DNA of 33,369 nucleotides from Halarchaeoplasma sp046498385 (GTDB taxonomy: Archaea; Thermoplasmatota; Thermoplasmata; Halarchaeoplasmatales; Halarchaeoplasmataceae). Shown in pieces: positions 1-8,624 of the stretch. Location: assembly GCA_046498385.1 (NCBI GenBank), contig JAWOAU010000006.1, positions 1-33,369 of the forward strand. The letters are read 5' to 3'. The translations under genes and the position numbers were made by a program. Below the pieces are notes generated by a model. That model was not told the DNA's origin, did not search any database, and saw only the letters and a program-made list of their open reading frames with translations. The first letter of the stretch is position 1; each line of letters begins with the position of its first letter.

Positions 1-1265
1 ATATGTCCGGTCACGAAAATATCCGGTACATTGCGGATGACTAACATATCTTCTTCCTCCGGTGCAATTGGGGTTTTCTTACCGTATACTGGTACGAGAT
101 GTCTTCTTTCGAGCATCTCTTTCATGGCTGAACATGGGTAATCCGTATTCACCGAGGGCAAGAGGTCAGACAGGTCATTAATACTCCCGCCGTGATATAA
201 TAATATTTCAAGATCACCTATACTTATCAAGGACGGGTTTCCAAAAAACATAACGTTATCAGGAAACAACGTCTGCACGTCTTTGGGTAGCGAAGGCTGG
301 GGTTCCATATTGCGAACTATGTCGTGGTTACCAGGTATAGCTATTATCTTTACCCTCTCCGGTATTCTTTTAAGCATATTTCCTAGGATGCGATATTGTT
401 CATAAATATCTTTGATTTCCAATTCTGCTTCTTGGTTTGGATATATGCCAATACCATCGATAAGGTCCCCCACAATTATTAGATAGTTTATTTCTGCAGC
501 CGCACCGTCGTCAGATTCCATCCACAAAAGAAAACGTTCCCAGTTCTCCTTTAAAAATGTTTTACTTCCTATATGAATATCTCCGATAAATGCTATTTTT
601 CCACGTACATTTTTTTTTCTTTTGTTTACGCCTCTGGGTACACTAGGCCTGATTATATCGTCTATGGCAAACGTGGTATCGTATCCATTTTTTTTCTCCC
701 ATACCTTTCCAACGGCAATCACTATCTCGTCTTCCAGAATCCCTTTGTCAAAAGCGTTACTATCACTCTTTATGAAACCTCTCACGATTCCGGTAGGGTC
801 TTCTAAAGTTAGGGTAATATTTCCATTGGATGAATTGGAAATATCTCCGATCATAGCGATTATACGCCCTTCGCCTTTCCTTTTTTTAATACTTCTGATA
901 TTTGATATGCCCTTTGCCTCCCTGCGCCGTGATAGAATAGATTTTAGTTTTTGATACCTATCTAAAAAATAGTTGGTAAAATCAGATAACTCTCCGGTAC
1001 AAGTTGAGTTGCCTGTGATATCCAAATTCACCTTTATTTCGCTAACAGGTTCTTTGCTTTCAACGTTATTATTGTAAGAATCGGGTACTGACTCCACAAA
1101 GGGGACTAGACAATCTCGTCCCACGGGAAAGGGCAATTCCGGCGAATTTTTTACCATATTTCTAACTATAGAAACCGGGTCTTCTACCGTGCCTAAATAT
1201 TCCCACGCCCCCGGTGCAAGGAGGGTGTTCTTTTTAGCTAATTCTTTCAGAATGGTCTCGCGCAT
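1..1265 (-). CDS. polB: DNA polymerase D small subunit (DP1), partial
   Basis: Small subunit of the archaeal replicative polymerase PolD; it carries the 3'-5' proofreading exonuclease and partners the catalytic DP2 subunit. Reading the minus strand from ATG at 1265 gives about 421 codons with no stop before the window edge, so the C-terminus is missing. An N-terminal region is followed by an OB-fold-like segment and then a calcineurin-type phosphoesterase domain with the metal motifs IAFIGDIHIGS, LIIVGDLIDG, IAIPGNHD and, at the edge, FVTGH. The motif order and spacing match DP1. An in-frame TAG lies 9 codons upstream of this ATG with no other start between, so the start is firm. A TATA-like element 26 bases upstream suggests a leaderless transcript. 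Divergent from the surface-protein gene at 1457. Confidence 0.93.
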   Translation of the reverse strand, partial: MRETILKELAKKNTLLAPGAWEYLGTVEDPVSIVRNMVKNSPELPFPVGRDCLVPFVESVPDSYNNNVESKEPVSEIKVNLDITGNSTCTGELSDFTNYFLDRYQKLKSILSRRREAKGISNIRSIKKRKGEGRIIAMIGDISNSSNGNITLTLEDPTGIVRGFIKSDSNAFDKGILEDEIVIAVGKVWEKKNGYDTTFAIDDIIRPSVPRGVNKRKKNVRGKIAFIGDIHIGSKTFLKENWERFLLWMESDDGAAAEINYLIIVGDLIDGIGIYPNQEAELEIKDIYEQYRILGNMLKRIPERVKIIAIPGNHDIVRNMEPQPSLPKDVQTLFPDNVMFFGNPSLISIGDLEILLYHGGSINDLSDLLPSVNTDYPCSAMKEMLERRHLVPVYGKKTPIAPEEEDMLVIRNVPDIFVTGH

Positions 1266-1290
1266 CCCAATCAGAACTACATACCGATAC

Positions 1291-1301
1291 TAAGTATTAA
1301 A
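1291..1301 (-). promoter_or_regulatory. TATA box of polD small subunit gene
   Basis: On the minus strand this reads TTTAATACTTA after an A-rich stretch. It lies about 26 bases before the ATG at 1265, the spacing expected for archaeal transcription starting at or next to the start codon. Inferred from sequence only. Confidence 0.5.
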
Positions 1302-1392
1302 TTTTTTTACATCCCTTCGATCTCATAAAATAAGGATGGCCGTGAAAACAGAATATTTTATATAGGATTATTGTATATCCATACCAAAGGCA

Positions 1393-1405
1393 AAATACTT
1401 TATAG
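1393..1405 (+). promoter_or_regulatory. TATA box of the large surface-protein gene
   Basis: AAATACTTTATAG, a good archaeal TATA match. A start of transcription about 25 bases downstream (near 1430) would leave a short leader holding the GGTGG ribosome binding site at 1447-1451. Confidence 0.5.
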
Positions 1406-1456
1406 GTGACCTTCGGATGTTAGAAACGAAAAAATTGCCGATCCTCGGTGGAAGAT

Positions 1457-4400
1457 ATGAACAATAGAAAACCAGATTATCTAAAATTAATAGGGCTAGT
1501 TACTACAATTATCTTGTTAACGGGTGCTGTATTTCCGTCTGTAGGATACCAAAGCACCGATAGTTCGGAAGATGTTGTTAGTTTACATGATTTAGAGAGT
1601 ATTTACGGATGGGACGAAGGAAACGTTTGGTACATAGATGAATCTATCACACTTGAGGAATTAGATATTCCTATGGATGCCAGCATTGAAATTAATTCCA
1701 CGGGACGTCTTGAACTCATAGACAGTACTTTGACCCTACTGATAGACGGGTACAACCCTCGAGACATCACGTTATTTGATGGCGGCGAATTGATTTTGCG
1801 CAACAGTACCATTACCACCAATGTTAGAGGTGAAGGTACGGTATTGAGGCCATTCCTTAAAACCAACATATCTGCATATCCGGGCTCTAACATAGAGTTA
1901 CTAGAAGGCTCCTCTTTTAAATTCCCTGGATGGGTTTACCTTGAAAACTCGGATTTGACCTTGAAAGAATCTACCTTTGAACCCCTTGACGAGATTCCAG
2001 ACTTCGATTATACTTGGGGGAGATCGGAACGACGTGTAGGTGAACATGATAACAACGATTGTCCCAGACTTATAGCTAACATGGGGTCACACGTTCTCAT
2101 CGAAGATTCTGAGATAATCGGTAACTACGTCAATGATTATCTTGTCCCTATGGAATGGTATCCACAAGAGTACACCGGAACACCTATCTTAGAACCTGGA
2201 GATAACTTTGAGATATCTCTTTGGGACCTTAACAACCCACAGTTTCCTTCTATAGACGAGGGATATCCTTATGTGAATCCGTTCGACCGAATAAGCGCGT
2301 TATTTATGGAGGTGCAATATAGGACCGAAGAAGAGTATGATGGAGATGATAGCATATTGTACGATACTCCGGACGGACTTAAACAAGCTATCCCAATATC
2401 CAATACCGGTGGCGGTCTCGTATCTCAAGAAACAAACATTTTTGAACCCGGCCTAGACCGGATAAATCATGATTTTACAAAGGATCTAATAGTTTCTCTT
2501 GAGAACACGGGATCAACCGGAGAGAATAGGTCCATCGTTATCGAAGCTATTAACCTGTATTCCGCCTTCGATAATGACATGCACCTATGGGATTCAACCA
2601 TGACCGTGATAAACAGTGTTATAGACATTGACTTTAATCCCAGTCAGGTAAACCCAAAACAGTCCAACAGTCCTACCGATAATACCAATTGGATGGCAAA
2701 TGCGGACCAGAAACACAGGGTTATAAGGGTATTAGAGAGCTCCAATCTTCGGACTTACGGGTTGGAACTACCCGCGGGCACCTCGGTGCCACCCAGCGGT
2801 GATCCAGCGGTGGTCACCGATGAAGATTCTACCGTCAACATCTATCGGTGGATTCAGGCAACGGCGGAAGATAAATTAGGAAAGAACCTGGAAGGTGCCG
2901 AAGTAACTCCCAGCCAAATGAGAGGACCTTTTAATGACCCGGAATCCGCACACAATGAGTATGCTAGAGATTATATGGAAAGAATTTACGGGACTGTTTA
3001 CGAGGACGGAACCGGTTACATCACCGGAGACGACGGTAGAACCGTGATGTTCTTACTTAGTGATAATATTACTCACCCGGATAACTGGCCGAACAGTAAA
3101 TATCTTGGTCAAAATAGCTTGATAGGGGTATTCGAGGATGGCGAGGCCGGCATAGGTGAAACAACTGCCGTTAAAGATGTTTCTCTTCCTTCATTCCCTA
3201 ACCTGGTTGATAATTTGATCGAAACTAATTTGACGTTTGATTTGGAACTCCCGGGTCAAGCTCAACTGAGGGTACTTGATATTATATTCGATCCTAGCGA
3301 TACCGTCGAATACGGAACAGATGTATTCATTTCCGCAGGTATAGACAATGTTGGAGAGGTAGATGTAGAGGGTGTGAACATCTCCTTTTACTACGGCGGT
3401 GATATGCATTGGTTCGGTACTAGATTTGTTGATGTCTTGGGCCAAGGCGAGGAATATCGCTTAACCGAACCATTGGCATGGGATTATCCCGATGCAGGAG
3501 CCTACGATATCACGGTTATAGCGGATCCACATGGTGAAATAGACCAGCAGACCGAACAGGATAACGAGCGTACCGAAACGATATCCGTTTTGACCGCTGC
3601 GGACCTGGAAATTGTAGAATTCCAACTCAGCCATGTAAATATATATGAAGGGGAAACCCTTACAATAGAAGCCACTATAGAGAACCTCGGTGAATATACG
3701 TCAACTGGAACTTATGCTCGATTTTATGCGGATTCTGATTTGATAGATGACATCTACGTGCCTTCACTAGAAGGTGGAGAAACTCGTGATCTAAGTGTTG
3801 AATGGGAAGCACGTATGGACACGGACGGACTCACTGAAGAAAAAACTATAATGGTAGAGCTGGATGGTGAAGAACAATCCAAAGGACTAACCATAATGAA
3901 ACCATCCCTTTTGTCAATAGATTCTGATGATATTGATTTCTCCACAGACCTTTCACAGGTAGGTACCTCTCTAGACATATCTGCACGTATATATAACGAT
4001 GGTTCTTCAGTAGAAGCAACGGTACGCTTTTACGCGGACGGAGTTTTGATCTCCTCCGAAACTGCGGATATACCAGCACAAGGTACAATAGACGTATCTG
4101 TCACATGGAACCCGAGCATCTCTGGAAATAGGTTGATTGAAATAAAAGTTTTAGTTGACGGAGAAATGCAGGCCGAAGCAAGTGTTACCAAACCTATCTT
4201 CAGTCAAGGTTACCAAAGAGATTTGATAGTAGGTGGAACCGGATTCCCAGACGAAAGACAAATTTATCGTGAGGATATCGACGGATGCGTGGTTATTCAA
4301 GGTAACGGAGAGCTTAAGGTAACAGGTACTGACTTAAGAGCTGGCATCGAATTTTTAATGGATGAGGAGAACCAATACAGCATATTTGTGAGAGATCAGG

Positions 4401-6877
4401 GGTCACTAACCATAGATTTTGGACAATTAAGCTCTACTCATCCCTTCAATATTTATCTAGAGGGCGGCCAGCTTGTTATAGAAAATGACAGTACTATACC
4501 CAGTTATGTAACACTCATAGCCCGGGGTGATTCAACGGTAAGGATTGATAACACACATTTCCAAGGCCCGATGGATTTCGGAGGAGGTCTATTTGAGGCC
4601 GAAGAGAGCCAATTTACTTCTCAGAATGTTGTATTAAGTCCTTCAAATGTTGATATAACCAACAGCACGTTTACAGCGCCCCTCGTGCATTTCCAAGATA
4701 CTATAGGTAGTTTAACAGGGGTTGAAACCGGTAGTATAGAGACCACTGGCGATTCTGAGATAAAATTGTATAGGTGGTTAAGGACCAAAGCTTTAAGCAA
4801 GACCGGACTGCCTATACCAGGTGCTGAAATCACTGCTGAAAACCTACAAGTGGATTACACCTCTACGGGCATAACAGATGGCCAGGGTGTAGCTTATCTA
4901 AAGGTGTTTACAGATGAAATAACTGATCGACCTCGTTCTCGTAACCACTATGAACTAAGTGCGGAGTATTCTCCTGAAGGTGCGGAGGAAGTTTACAGTA
5001 TTGCACCCTTCACGGAAAAATTACCCAGTTATAACGAACAGGTCTATGTATTTCAGGTAGATATGCAATTTGAAGACCTCGTTATGCCTGATCTAAGTAT
5101 AAGTGCGAATGGAATCTATACGGCACATCCCGATGATATCACCCTTGGAGAAGAGATAGAGATCTACGCGGACATCGGAAATGTAGGAGAAACCGATGCA
5201 GCCAACGTTGATGTTTACTTCTATAACTATAACACAGGAGAAGAGATAGGAGTTGACAGTCTTGAATCAGTACCTCTTGATGATTTCATTACCGCTAGTG
5301 TTTCATGGGTTCCAGAGATGGCTGATGAGAATCAACCTTCTGAAGAGGTTGTTATACGTGTGTGGATAGTTCCCACCGTAGAACCACTCACCGATCCAAA
5401 TCCGGGTAACAACGAAGCCTTTAGTACTATGATGGTTAGGTCTCCACCTAAGCCGGAATTTGATTTAATGGAAATCATCATGACCGTTGACGGTGAACCT
5501 ATTGAGGATAATACAGTGATAGAACGAGATGAGATAGCGATCACGGTCAATATAGTGAACAGCGGAGGAACGGATCTTACCGGGGCGAATATAGAGTTTA
5601 CCTTTGATGAAGCTACCATCGCTCAATCTGTCGTAGATATGCCCGTAGGTGAAGTTATCGAAGTTAGTGAGACTTGGGAAGTTGATGTCACTGGTGATCT
5701 AACCGTAAATGCTAACATTGTAAGTGATTACGAAAACGTTAGTTTGGAACGAGAACTCACCGTGGAAGAAATGGACATCAGGATACAGGATGTGTCGGCG
5801 CCCTCTGAAGATATAAAAATTGACGATTTAATTACTGTTGTCGGTGACTTGGTAAGGGACCGTGATGGAAAACCCGTTGGAGACATAACCATCCATGCTT
5901 ACCTTATCGACTCTGACGGCAACATTGTTTCAGAGGAACAAGGAGAAACCGCGGCCGGTGGTTCGTTTATAATCGACCTTTTAGCTCCAGACAAAGGCGG
6001 AACATATAGGATAAGATTACTCCCGGATCATCCCCGAGGGGATAGTGCGGAGATTACCACCCAAGAATTTGAAGTAATTGATCCTACTGAAGGTATACCT
6101 TTGTGGATGATCGCACTCATTATCGTTGTTATAGTCGCAGTTAGCCTGGTGGGAATACTCTTTTACCTGAAATACAGGGGTGAAGGAGAATGGGTCGAAT
6201 GTGGTGAATGTGGTTCGACCATACCTGCGGAATCAAACAGCTGTCCAAAGTGTGGTACGGAGTTTGAGATGAATACAGTTAAGTGCAGCGAATGTGGCGA
6301 ATGGATCCCAGGAGATGTTCCAAAATGTCCTCACTGTGGAGTAGCATTTATCACCACTGGAAAAGAGGTAGAAGATTATACCGAATCGATGAAAAAACAG
6401 TACAGAAAATATGTACAAAAGCACAAAAGATTAGCTAGAAGGGATATTGGTGATAAATTTACCAAAAAGGAGTTCATGATCTGGTGGTCTAAACAGCCCA
6501 GTTATCTAAGCTTTGACGATTGGCTTGAACAAGAGGAAACCAGGCGAAGGAAAGGAGGCATCGAGTGCCCTCAGTGCGGAGCTTTAAACAGTATCGATGA
6601 GGACATTTGTCAGAAATGCAGTACACCTCTAGTGGAGTTTGCACCCCGTAAAAAAGAGGATACAGGTGAGCAGGAAGAAGAGGAAGAATTACCCCTACTT
6701 GGCCTTGATGACATTGAAAAGTTGGGCGAAGAAGAATCGGAGGAACAGGAACCCGAAGAAGAGACCGAAGATGATGCTCCACGAAAAGGCGTTGTGAAAA
6801 AAGTTAAAAAACAACCAAAACGAGTATCAAAGATGGTAAAAAAGAAGGTCGTCAAAAAGCCTAGCGATGAGGAGTAA
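1457..6877 (+). CDS. Giant CARDB-repeat surface protein with cytosolic zinc ribbons
   Basis: About 1,806 residues; specific function unknown. A hydrophobic N-terminal segment (LIGLVTTIILLTGAVF, about residues 14-30) should export it. The ectodomain has two stretches of short beta-strand repeats typical of parallel beta-helix proteins (about 80-450 and 920-1070) and at least four CARDB-type Ig-like domains, recognisable by recurrent phrases such as ISAGIDNVGEVDVEGVNISF and IYADIGNVGETDAANVDVYF. One transmembrane helix (about 1550-1572, LWMIALIIVVIVAVSLVGI) is followed by a cytosolic tail with three CxxC...CxxC zinc-ribbon modules, then an acidic stretch and a Lys-rich end. GGTGG at 1447-1451 sits at good distance from ATG 1457, preferred over the in-frame GTG at 1448. 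Single gene with its own promoter and a T-rich end. The zinc-ribbon tail suggests coupling of the cell surface to a cytoplasmic partner (inference). Confidence 0.88.
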   Translation: MNNRKPDYLKLIGLVTTIILLTGAVFPSVGYQSTDSSEDVVSLHDLESIYGWDEGNVWYIDESITLEELDIPMDASIEINSTGRLELIDSTLTLLIDGYNPRDITLFDGGELILRNSTITTNVRGEGTVLRPFLKTNISAYPGSNIELLEGSSFKFPGWVYLENSDLTLKESTFEPLDEIPDFDYTWGRSERRVGEHDNNDCPRLIANMGSHVLIEDSEIIGNYVNDYLVPMEWYPQEYTGTPILEPGDNFEISLWDLNNPQFPSIDEGYPYVNPFDRISALFMEVQYRTEEEYDGDDSILYDTPDGLKQAIPISNTGGGLVSQETNIFEPGLDRINHDFTKDLIVSLENTGSTGENRSIVIEAINLYSAFDNDMHLWDSTMTVINSVIDIDFNPSQVNPKQSNSPTDNTNWMANADQKHRVIRVLESSNLRTYGLELPAGTSVPPSGDPAVVTDEDSTVNIYRWIQATAEDKLGKNLEGAEVTPSQMRGPFNDPESAHNEYARDYMERIYGTVYEDGTGYITGDDGRTVMFLLSDNITHPDNWPNSKYLGQNSLIGVFEDGEAGIGETTAVKDVSLPSFPNLVDNLIETNLTFDLELPGQAQLRVLDIIFDPSDTVEYGTDVFISAGIDNVGEVDVEGVNISFYYGGDMHWFGTRFVDVLGQGEEYRLTEPLAWDYPDAGAYDITVIADPHGEIDQQTEQDNERTETISVLTAADLEIVEFQLSHVNIYEGETLTIEATIENLGEYTSTGTYARFYADSDLIDDIYVPSLEGGETRDLSVEWEARMDTDGLTEEKTIMVELDGEEQSKGLTIMKPSLLSIDSDDIDFSTDLSQVGTSLDISARIYNDGSSVEATVRFYADGVLISSETADIPAQGTIDVSVTWNPSISGNRLIEIKVLVDGEMQAEASVTKPIFSQGYQRDLIVGGTGFPDERQIYREDIDGCVVIQGNGELKVTGTDLRAGIEFLMDEENQYSIFVRDQGSLTIDFGQLSSTHPFNIYLEGGQLVIENDSTIPSYVTLIARGDSTVRIDNTHFQGPMDFGGGLFEAEESQFTSQNVVLSPSNVDITNSTFTAPLVHFQDTIGSLTGVETGSIETTGDSEIKLYRWLRTKALSKTGLPIPGAEITAENLQVDYTSTGITDGQGVAYLKVFTDEITDRPRSRNHYELSAEYSPEGAEEVYSIAPFTEKLPSYNEQVYVFQVDMQFEDLVMPDLSISANGIYTAHPDDITLGEEIEIYADIGNVGETDAANVDVYFYNYNTGEEIGVDSLESVPLDDFITASVSWVPEMADENQPSEEVVIRVWIVPTVEPLTDPNPGNNEAFSTMMVRSPPKPEFDLMEIIMTVDGEPIEDNTVIERDEIAITVNIVNSGGTDLTGANIEFTFDEATIAQSVVDMPVGEVIEVSETWEVDVTGDLTVNANIVSDYENVSLERELTVEEMDIRIQDVSAPSEDIKIDDLITVVGDLVRDRDGKPVGDITIHAYLIDSDGNIVSEEQGETAAGGSFIIDLLAPDKGGTYRIRLLPDHPRGDSAEITTQEFEVIDPTEGIPLWMIALIIVVIVAVSLVGILFYLKYRGEGEWVECGECGSTIPAESNSCPKCGTEFEMNTVKCSECGEWIPGDVPKCPHCGVAFITTGKEVEDYTESMKKQYRKYVQKHKRLARRDIGDKFTKKEFMIWWSKQPSYLSFDDWLEQEETRRRKGGIECPQCGALNSIDEDICQKCSTPLVEFAPRKKEDTGEQEEEEELPLLGLDDIEKLGEEESEEQEPEEETEDDAPRKGVVKKVKKQPKRVSKMVKKKVVKKPSDEE

Positions 6878-6912
6878 AAAATCCTTTCTTTTTCTTTTTA
6901 TTTTTTATAAAT
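6878..6912 (+). terminator. T-rich terminator after surface-protein gene
   Basis: Runs of T interrupted by single C or A bases directly follow the TAA stop, the usual look of an archaeal oligo-T terminator. No strong hairpin precedes it. Confidence 0.5.
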
Positions 6913-7104
6913 CCCGGTAAGATACGAATAATCAGTCTTACTGTTAGGGATACGACTCTTTGAATATTCCTATGAGTTTACACATTTTTGCATGCTGATG
7001 CTAAATTTGTTTGTGTCTTTAACTAATTGTGGAGGGCATAAGGATTTTAATCCTGCATGTTTTTCACTATGTATTCCCGACGTCTTAGGAAAGCTAACTT
7101 TTCT

Positions 7105-7606
7105 AACCCAAGTTTGACACTTAGCCCCCGCTAATTTAAGAGGAAAACGAATACTTGAAAACAGTATTTCGGTCTCCTCAACTAGTAAAAGACACTATTT
7201 CCGTAAAAAGCTTGTGTCTTTTACCATTATCATGAAAATGGATTTGACAGAAATCTTTCCACCAGGAAATTATTTCCTAGAGTCAACCGAAACTATCGTT
7301 TATCTGTTGATTTGGGGTAATATCAGATATACTTCTGCACGGTTACGATTGTTCCAATCGGAAAAGATATATTGCTGTTCGGCTTTATCTTCTTTGCTCT
7401 TAGTGGAGCCTGTCAGGTTCTTAGTGATATTTGATTATTTCTAAATAATCAGTAATAGAGTATAATATACTGGATAAATTTTCATGGATTGCGGAAAGCT
7501 GAAAATCACTAAACTTTTGACAGGCTTTCTTAGTGAGGTGAGTTTGGTTTGCATAAAACAAACTGAACTAAGAGCACCTTTTATTTCTTACTGTCAAACT
7601 TGGGTT
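7105..7606. other. Hairpin-filled intergenic element closed by a 15-bp inverted repeat (candidate large ncRNA or MITE)
   Basis: Part of a 906-base gap (6878-7783) with no convincing gene. AACCCAAGTTTGACA (7105-7119) is the exact reverse complement of 7592-7606. Inside lie successive, non-crossing stems: 7140-7143/7176-7179 with 7148-7155/7163-7171; 7185-7195/7214-7224 (11 bp perfect); 7264-7269/7273-7278; 7283-7287/7306-7310; 7346-7350/7356-7360; 7364-7369/7386-7391; a long arm built of 7395-7404/7567-7576, 7407-7415/7518-7526 and 7421-7428/7505-7512, which encloses the hairpin 7433-7440/7443-7450; and 7541-7550/7555-7564 with one mismatch. Nearly the whole element can be paired in one multibranched fold. 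It could be a large structured RNA of either strand, or a non-autonomous transposable element; no target-site duplication is visible. A TATA-like element at 7615-7627 read on the minus strand would start a transcript near 7595. The rest of the gap holds only a small palindrome at 7041-7054 and a weak inverted repeat at 7681-7721. Confidence 0.55.
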
Positions 7607-7783
7607 CCACCATAAATTATAAATATTGAATGACGTAAAACTATTCATCTACGAATTGATTTTGAACTTTGACGTTAGGTAACCCTGTAGTAATTTAATA
7701 ACCGCGTTTTAACAACAGGTTCCAATAACATATCTCTGTCGATCATAAACCATCTCAGGGTGTAGATATCTCCCGGTTTTAAT

Positions 7784-8623
7784 CTATGTCGATAATTCTA
7801 TGTTTATACGTGCCTTCGTTACTCGAAGATCGCTTATATCTAGTCCCTCGAAATTTACTTCTAGGCTATTACCATCTATATTTGCACTTGCATCTGTTGT
7901 TTCATTAAACCACGAAGCCCATGCTTGGGGGTATGCGGTAGTCAATCTCAGGGTTACGTTTTCAGGGTTTTGGAATGTATATTTTGTAGCTCCGAACAAC
8001 TCTGCTGTAACTCCGACCACACCTACACCTCTTGCGGAGTATGGCGGTGATAGTGATGGGATAATTGCTGTCAAGGTCAGTGACATAGAATAGTTACCGT
8101 CAATCTCTTTTATACGAATATGAGGGGCTGCTCTGATTACCGCACCCTGTGGTTGCTCGAGTATGATCGCACCGTGTTCGTACACAATTGTTTGCTCTTC
8201 GAAGTAGCTATTGGGAACAAACAACGAAAGGTTGCCGCCGCCCCAAAATTCCTCAGATTCATCACCATCATCAAGTCGGAGCGTCATGTTACCCCATTCA
8301 GGAGAAACCCTTATGGTTCCGGGTGTTTGACTCGCCAACATCGGAACTCCTGCGGAACCTAAACGCACGGTTGAATACATCGGATAGTCTTTATAGTCAT
8401 TTATGATCAGGTTATCGACCCGCCCCTTTAAATCTGAGAACTGCGCCATGGCATCTTCCATATGATATGCTTCATTGTCTTCCATCCAAATAGGGACGTA
8501 TTGTTGGGTGATCATTGAAAATAAACTCAAAAAGACCAATAACGCCATAATGGTTCCCACAGTGGTGGCTACGCCTTCATCGGAGTCTTCTAAGGAACGT
8601 CTAGGTATTATTTTATTAGCCAT
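7784..8623 (-). CDS. Pilin-like secreted protein of the type IV pilus operon
   Basis: 279 residues. A charged N-terminus is followed by SDEGVATTVGTIMALLVF (residues 14-31) and a long hydrophobic helix to about residue 43, the layout of archaeal type III signal peptides and pilin-like proteins, where a PibD-type peptidase cuts before the hydrophobic helix. The exact cleavage site is not obvious; after G17 is the natural guess. The remaining 230 residues look like an extracellular beta-rich domain. Last gene of the operon: its ATG follows the ATPase stop by one base, so translation is probably coupled. Larger than a typical major pilin; it may be a minor pilin, a tip protein, or a periplasmic stator-like component. 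The family resembles DUF7289-type pilin-like proteins (from memory, not searched). Confidence 0.75.
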   Translation of the reverse strand: MANKIIPRRSLEDSDEGVATTVGTIMALLVFLSLFSMITQQYVPIWMEDNEAYHMEDAMAQFSDLKGRVDNLIINDYKDYPMYSTVRLGSAGVPMLASQTPGTIRVSPEWGNMTLRLDDGDESEEFWGGGNLSLFVPNSYFEEQTIVYEHGAIILEQPQGAVIRAAPHIRIKEIDGNYSMSLTLTAIIPSLSPPYSARGVGVVGVTAELFGATKYTFQNPENVTLRLTTAYPQAWASWFNETTDASANIDGNSLEVNFEGLDISDLRVTKARINIELST

Positions 8624-8624
8624 G

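Noticed and set aside
7214..7444. 76-residue plus-strand open frame inside the hairpin element
   Set aside because: Begins inside a stem, crosses several hairpins, has no ribosome binding site and resembles no family.
7105..7606. SRP (7S) RNA or RNase P RNA as identity of the hairpin element
   Set aside because: The expected conserved motifs of either RNA could not be found on either strand, and the length and AT content fit poorly.
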